64,000 nt of DNA, from assembly GCA_033060915.1 (NCBI GenBank), contig CM065381.1, positions 1,699,001 through 1,763,000 of the forward strand. Reading direction: 5' to 3'. A program made the translations under genes and the position numbers. Positions 60,103-64,000 of the stretch are shown in pieces (within the stretch, counting starts at the first letter, position 1; every line of letters starts with the position of its first letter). This DNA is from Euryodendron excelsum. Its lineage: Eukaryota > Streptophyta > Magnoliopsida > Ericales > Pentaphylacaceae. The notes under the pieces are model-generated. The model had not been told where the DNA came from and made no database searches. It was given only the letters and a program-made list of their open reading frames with translations.

Positions 60103-60467
60103 TAGGGATGACAAAACAACTCGACATCTCGAATCCCTGTATGGGATTATACTAATCGAGGTCGGATCGGGTTTGAGGACAATGTGCAATAACCCAGCCC
60201 GTTTATACATGTATATATGTATATATATATTTTTATATATAATATTGTATTAGAAATAAAGAGTGTGATTTTTTTCTTTATTTACATAATTTTGGTCTTT
60301 GCTTTACTCATGATATGCTTAAAAAAATTACTAACATAAAGGGAGCGAGGCGGGAATGGGGGAGGGGTTAAGCGGAACGGGGCGGGGATGGGCGAAGACG
60401 TCACCATGGCGGCGCAGGGATGCAATAGGGGGTCCCCCGATTCAAACCTGTCTCGTTGCCATATCTA
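60103..60467. mobile_element. MITE of the GGATGGCAA family, copy 5
   Basis: TAGGGATGACAAAAC and TCTCGTTGCCATATCTA are imperfect inverted ends. The interior includes GGGGCGGGGATGGGC and CCCCCGATTCAAACC blocks typical of this family. Confidence 0.55.
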
Positions 60468-60958
60468 ATGTTAGGTGTAGGATCCTTTTGTTGTAGTAAT
60501 TAACATTTTAAGGTTATTAATTAACATTTTAAGGTTATCTCTTTCAAAAATCATTAATTATCCACTATTAAAAAGCATTGATTTTCAAATAAGTAAATAT
60601 TGATTGCTCAAAAAATTATTGGTGAATATGGATTATTAACTAAAAGAGTAGTCCTAATTAGAGAATCAACTTTACAGTGAAGTAAGGGTTACATAAATGT
60701 CTTCGCTAAATTATGTTCGACACAGCTAATTACTCTTGAAACTTGACTCGATAGTTCTTTATGAATGTTTAGAGGTGTCTAAGCATGTAAACAATTGAAA
60801 TTTTTTTGCATCCCTCTTCTAGAACCTACCTTTTAATAGGAGAAAAAAAAAAAAGAAAAGCGAAGGTGCATTTTGCTTTTTATCTCATTTCTTAATTAAT
60901 CAAAAGATTTCAAATCTGATTTTGCGCTTCAACTGTCACTTGCGTGAAAAGCAACTTG
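60468..60958. other. Intergenic DNA, nothing recognised
   Basis: AT-rich with a duplicated TTAACATTTTAAGGTTA word near 60502 and 60522. Confidence 0.45.
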
Positions 60959-61297
60959 TGTTGGGTTTACACCCTTGGCCCAGAAATCAAAGGACACAAC
61001 TGATGAGAGAAAAATACTGTATTAATCACAAAATACAAACAGAAGAGGAAGAGGCTCTAGACACTTTCTCTACTCAACATAAACTCTCACAAAAACACTC
61101 TCTACACAATTGCTAGCACACACTTGTTGCTCTTACACTTCGCTACATCTGGCTTCATATTAGCTCCACCTATTTATAGATGGAGTTGATCAACAAGAAA
61201 AGAATGGATGCCCATTCCATTGGCCATCCCACTCACATGGGTGGAGAATCATTTCCAACTTTTGGCCATCATCCACATGGGTGTGGACCTTCTAACA
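60959..61297 (-). repeat. 3' LTR of the copia element
   Basis: A 339-bp LTR which, in element orientation, starts TGTTAGAAGGTCC and ends GTAAACCCAACA. CTATAAATAGG on the minus strand near 61170 is its TATA box. The polypurine tract adjoins at 61298. Confidence 0.82.
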
Positions 61298-61312
61298 AAT
61301 CTTTCCCTCCAC
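61298..61312 (-). other. Polypurine tract of the copia element
   Basis: GTGGAGGGAAAGATT on the minus strand immediately precedes the LTR start TGTTAG. Confidence 0.75.
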
Positions 61313-61339
61313 ACCCATGAGAAGGGTGGGGGAAACACC

Positions 61340-62890
61340 AATTGTCACTCTTAATTTGGAGTCTATTCCAATTATGTCTCTACATAGCTCGAACTTTTCA
61401 CAAGTAACCACCTTTGTTAGCATGTCTGCTGGATTCTCCTTTGTATGGATCTTCACCAACTTTAACAGCTACTGCTCTATAACCTTGCATATCCAATGAT
61501 AGCGAATATCAATGTGCTTGGTGCGGGAATGGTACATTGAATTTTTGCTCAAATCCAAAGCACTTTGACTATCACAATGTATCATGTATTCCTTCTGCCT
61601 GATTCCCAGTTCTTAGAGAAACTGCTTTACCCATAACATTTCCTTCCCAACTTCCGTTGCGGTGATATATTCTGCCTTCGTCATAGATAAAACCACACAC
61701 TTTTGCAGTTTAAACTGCCATGATACAACTCCCCCTGCGACGATGTAAAGAAATCCTTATATAGATTTCTTACCATCAATATCACCAGTCATATCTGAAT
61801 CTGTATGACCTTCCAAGGCTGGTTCAGCTCCCCCAAAGCACAAGCATAGCTTCGATGTACCTTTCAGGTACCTAAGAATCCACTTGACAACTTTCCAATA
61901 TTCTTTCCCAGGGTTAGAGAGAAATCTGCTCACAACGCCTACAGTGTGAGCAATATCTAGCCTTGTACACACCATTGTATACATTAAACTACCGACTGCT
62001 GAAGAGTAGAGGACTACTGTCATCTCTTCCATCTTTTTCTTTGAGAAGGGACACGAACTCTTGTTCAGCTTGAAGTGATTAGCCAGCGGAGTACTGACTA
62101 GCTTGGCATTTCCTATGTTGAACCTCTTGATCACCTGTTCAACATATCTCTCCTGTGACAGCCACAACTTCGTGATATTCCTGTCACGAATAATCTTCGT
62201 GCCCAATATTTGCTGAGCTAAGCCTAAACCTTTCATATCAAAGGATTGAGATAACTCCTTCTTTAGCTTGCTAATCTTGGTAGCATCTTGTCCAACGATC
62301 AGCATATTATCAACATAGAAAAGCAGTGTCACAGAACTACCATTTGGGAATCTCTAGATGTACACACAGTGGTTTGTAGCAGTTCTCTTGTACCTATGAC
62401 CCACCATGAATGAGTCAAACTTCTTGTACCATTGTCTTGGTACTTGCTTCAGGCCGTAAAGACTCTTCTTCAACTTGTAGACCAAGTGTTCTTTTTCGGG
62501 AGCTTCAAACCGTTCTGGCTACTCTATGTCGATCTCTTCCTTCAGATCTCCGTGGAGAAAGCTGTCTTAACATCCATTTGTTTAAGCTCCAAGTCTAGGC
62601 TGGCTACCAATCCGAGTATAACTCGAATTGAGGTCATCTTCACCACCGATGAGAAAATCTCGTCAAAGTCAATTCCTTTCTTTTGTTGGAATCCTTTGAC
62701 GACCAATCGAGCCTTGTGCCTGACTAGTTTTTTTACCTTTGGGAAGCCTCACCAGATCATATGTTTGATTTTTTTGCAAGGAACTCATCTCCTCTTGCAT
62801 GACTTGCATCCACTTGCCTTTGTCTGGATGGGTCTGAGTTTCCTTGAAGTCCTCTGGCTCTCCCTCATCAATGAGCACGATGTAGTCTAA
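61340..62890 (-). pseudogene. Copia reverse transcriptase and RNase H, broken
   Basis: RT starts near 62880 (KWMQVMQEEMSSLQKNQTYDLV), continues with FDEIFSSVVKMTSIR, LELKQMDVKTAFLHGDL and LYGLKQVPRQWYKKFDSF, and reaches the catalytic YVDNMLIVG, where the family has YVDD: the second Asp is Asn, by one G-to-A change. A clean frame runs 62332-61757 (SFDMKGLG, LSQERYVEQVIKRF, STPLANHFKL, YWKVVKWILRYLKGT). RNase H follows with AEYITATEVGKEMLW, HCDSQSALDLSKN and the Tork-type YHSRTKHID. In-frame stops occur at 61757, near 61613, 61470, 62352 and 62520. Non-functional. Confidence 0.88.
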
Positions 62891-63504
62891 TTCTGGATAT
62901 CTGGTTGATGGAATCAGGACACGGCCTCTTGCAGATCTTCTTGGCTGAGGCTCGTCAATATGGGTAAGTACCTCATCAATTGGCTGTGAAAGTTCTTCTA
63001 CTTCTGGTAGAGGGGGTTGTTGCTCAACACCCTCTTTTTCTTTATCTTCTGGAATTGTCTCCTACATTCCAATATATGTGGTGAGCTGGATTGGTGCTGG
63101 ATTTGGAGTCATGTCAAAAGCATGGGAACTGGATCCACTAGACTTAGTTGGTTCCTTATAAAACTGGTTCTCTTGGAACACGTCTCTACTTCTGATTGTT
63201 CTTCTATTTTTCGAATCCTACAATCTGTATCCGAACTTTTCATCACCATAGCCAATGAAGATGCATGGAGTAGACTTCAAGTCCAGCTTCTGCCTCTATT
63301 CCTTAAACACATGTACAAATGCCTTACACCGAAACACTCTTAGGTGAGAGTAGGAGACTTCCTTCTTTCTAGACCACACCATCTCTGGAACTCCCAAATT
63401 CAACAGCACTGATGGTGATCTGTTGATCAGGTAGCAGGCGGCATGAATAGCTTCACCTAGGATGGCTTAGCCAGATTAGCTATACTGAGCTTACATCTGG
63501 TTCT
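62891..63504 (-). pseudogene. Copia integrase C-terminus and hinge, unreadable
   Basis: The spacer between the integrase core and RT is in the expected place but has many stops. The plus-strand frames here are shadows. Confidence 0.5.
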
Positions 63505-64000
63505 CTATACAATGGTCCGATTCATCCTCTCGGTTACTCTATTATATTGTGGGGTACGTGGGACCGTCTTCTCGTGTCGGATACCGCGCTCTGAGCAGTA
63601 TACGTTGAATTCCTTAGATGTGTACTCGCCTCTATTGTTTATCCGGAGGTACTTTAATTTCTTACCAGTCTCCCTTTCCACCATAGTGTGAAAGATCTTG
63701 AAGTACTCGAGTACCTGATCATTCGTATTCAGAAAATATACCCATACCTTCCGTGAAACATTATCTATAAAGGTAATAAAGTACCTATTACCTCCCAATG
63801 ATTATTCTTCAATGGGGCCACAGACATCAGAGTATACCAGACTTAACAACTCTAATCTTCTGGGTGTGGAGGAACTGAACGAGACTCGATGTTGCTTGCC
63901 AAATAGGCAATGCTCATAAGGGTTCAGTGCAATCTCTTTATTTGCTAGAATGAGAGCCTTTTTTATCAACATGAACAACCCTTTCTCTCCTATATGGCCG
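63505..64000 (-). pseudogene. Copia preintegrase and integrase core, broken and cut by edge
   Basis: At the right edge the GAG-preintegrase end is visible (CLFGKQHRVSFSSSTPRR, LVYSDVCGPIEE), then a stop near 63800. Next is the integrase core: GGNRYFITFIDNVSRKVW, VERETGKKLKYLRINNRGEY and ERGIRHEKTVPRTPQYN. The family has LRTDNGGEY; here it is LRINNRGEY, so the second catalytic Asp is lost. All three changes fit single transitions. The frame stops after ERMNRTIV. Confidence 0.87.

Larger units (their letters stand above)
60959..64000 (-). mobile_element. Ty1/copia (Tork/TNT1-like) element, 3' part, cut by window edge
   Basis: On the minus strand the window holds the end of GAG-preintegrase, the integrase core, RT, RNase H, a polypurine tract and the 3' LTR (61297-60959). 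The order INT before RT-RH defines Ty1/copia. Words such as MYHSRTKHIDIRYHW and NPADMLTKVVT are typical of the Tork/TNT1 group. Gag and the 5' LTR should lie right of the window. Many stops and altered catalytic residues show it is dead. The target duplication cannot be checked; the left flank is ACTTG. Confidence 0.9.

Noticed and set aside
62410..63343. Plus-strand frames of 62-152 residues over the copia element
   Set aside because: Antisense to the RT and hinge region; the minus strand gives recognisable copia motifs.

Overview
The window looks like gene-poor, transposon-rich nuclear DNA of a flowering plant, most likely a eudicot. It is strongly AT-rich, with many (AT)n microsatellites. 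It holds LTR retrotransposons with initiator-Met tRNA primer sites, a MuDR-type Mutator element with a plant mobile domain gene, plant SINE tails and several MITE families. The species cannot be named from sequence alone. I see no rRNA, tRNA, organellar or bacterial gene and no CRISPR array.

Host genes are scarce. On the minus strand, 1846-2010 is the first exon of an autoinhibited Ca2+-ATPase of the ACA8/ACA10 type; the rest of that gene should lie left of the window. A two-exon open segment at 32786-33313 (minus) has consistent splice sites and may be a fragment of an unrecognised gene.

Layout: 1-2300 is the 5' end of the Ca2+-ATPase gene. 2300-12900 is AT-rich intergenic DNA with MITEs. 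12909-18562 is a complete but decayed Ty3/gypsy chromovirus on the minus strand, with two LTRs, PBS, PPT and a chromodomain. 19676-30440 is a 10.8 kb Mutator-like element with terminal inverted repeats and a 9-bp target duplication. It carries a mudrA transposase pseudogene, a plant mobile domain (PMD) pseudogene, a third gene of unknown family and a nine-copy 178-bp tandem array. 30450-44240 is intergenic DNA with SINEs, MITE relics and microsatellites. 44238-47534 is a 5'-truncated Ty3/gypsy relic on the plus strand. 48769-49973 is a solo LTR with a perfect 5-bp target duplication. 52500-54520 holds dispersed repeats, a hAT MITE with a perfect 8-bp duplication and a local segmental duplication. 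55036-60467 has three MITEs of one GGATGGCAA family, a 1.5 kb solo LTR with an internal minisatellite, and duplicated segments that supply an empty site for one MITE. 60959-64000 is the 3' part of a Ty1/copia (Tork/TNT1-like) element on the minus strand that runs off the right edge.

The most interesting unit is the Mutator-like element. Besides transposase it carries a PMD gene and a third ORF of about 213 codons with its own TATA box, whose family I do not recognise. Both ends carry repeated AACGCT/AGCGTT inverted motifs, and next to the right end lies a near-nucleosome-length satellite. All its genes are now broken. In several elements of the window, lost catalytic residues fit G-to-A or C-to-T transitions, as expected for old methylated transposons.
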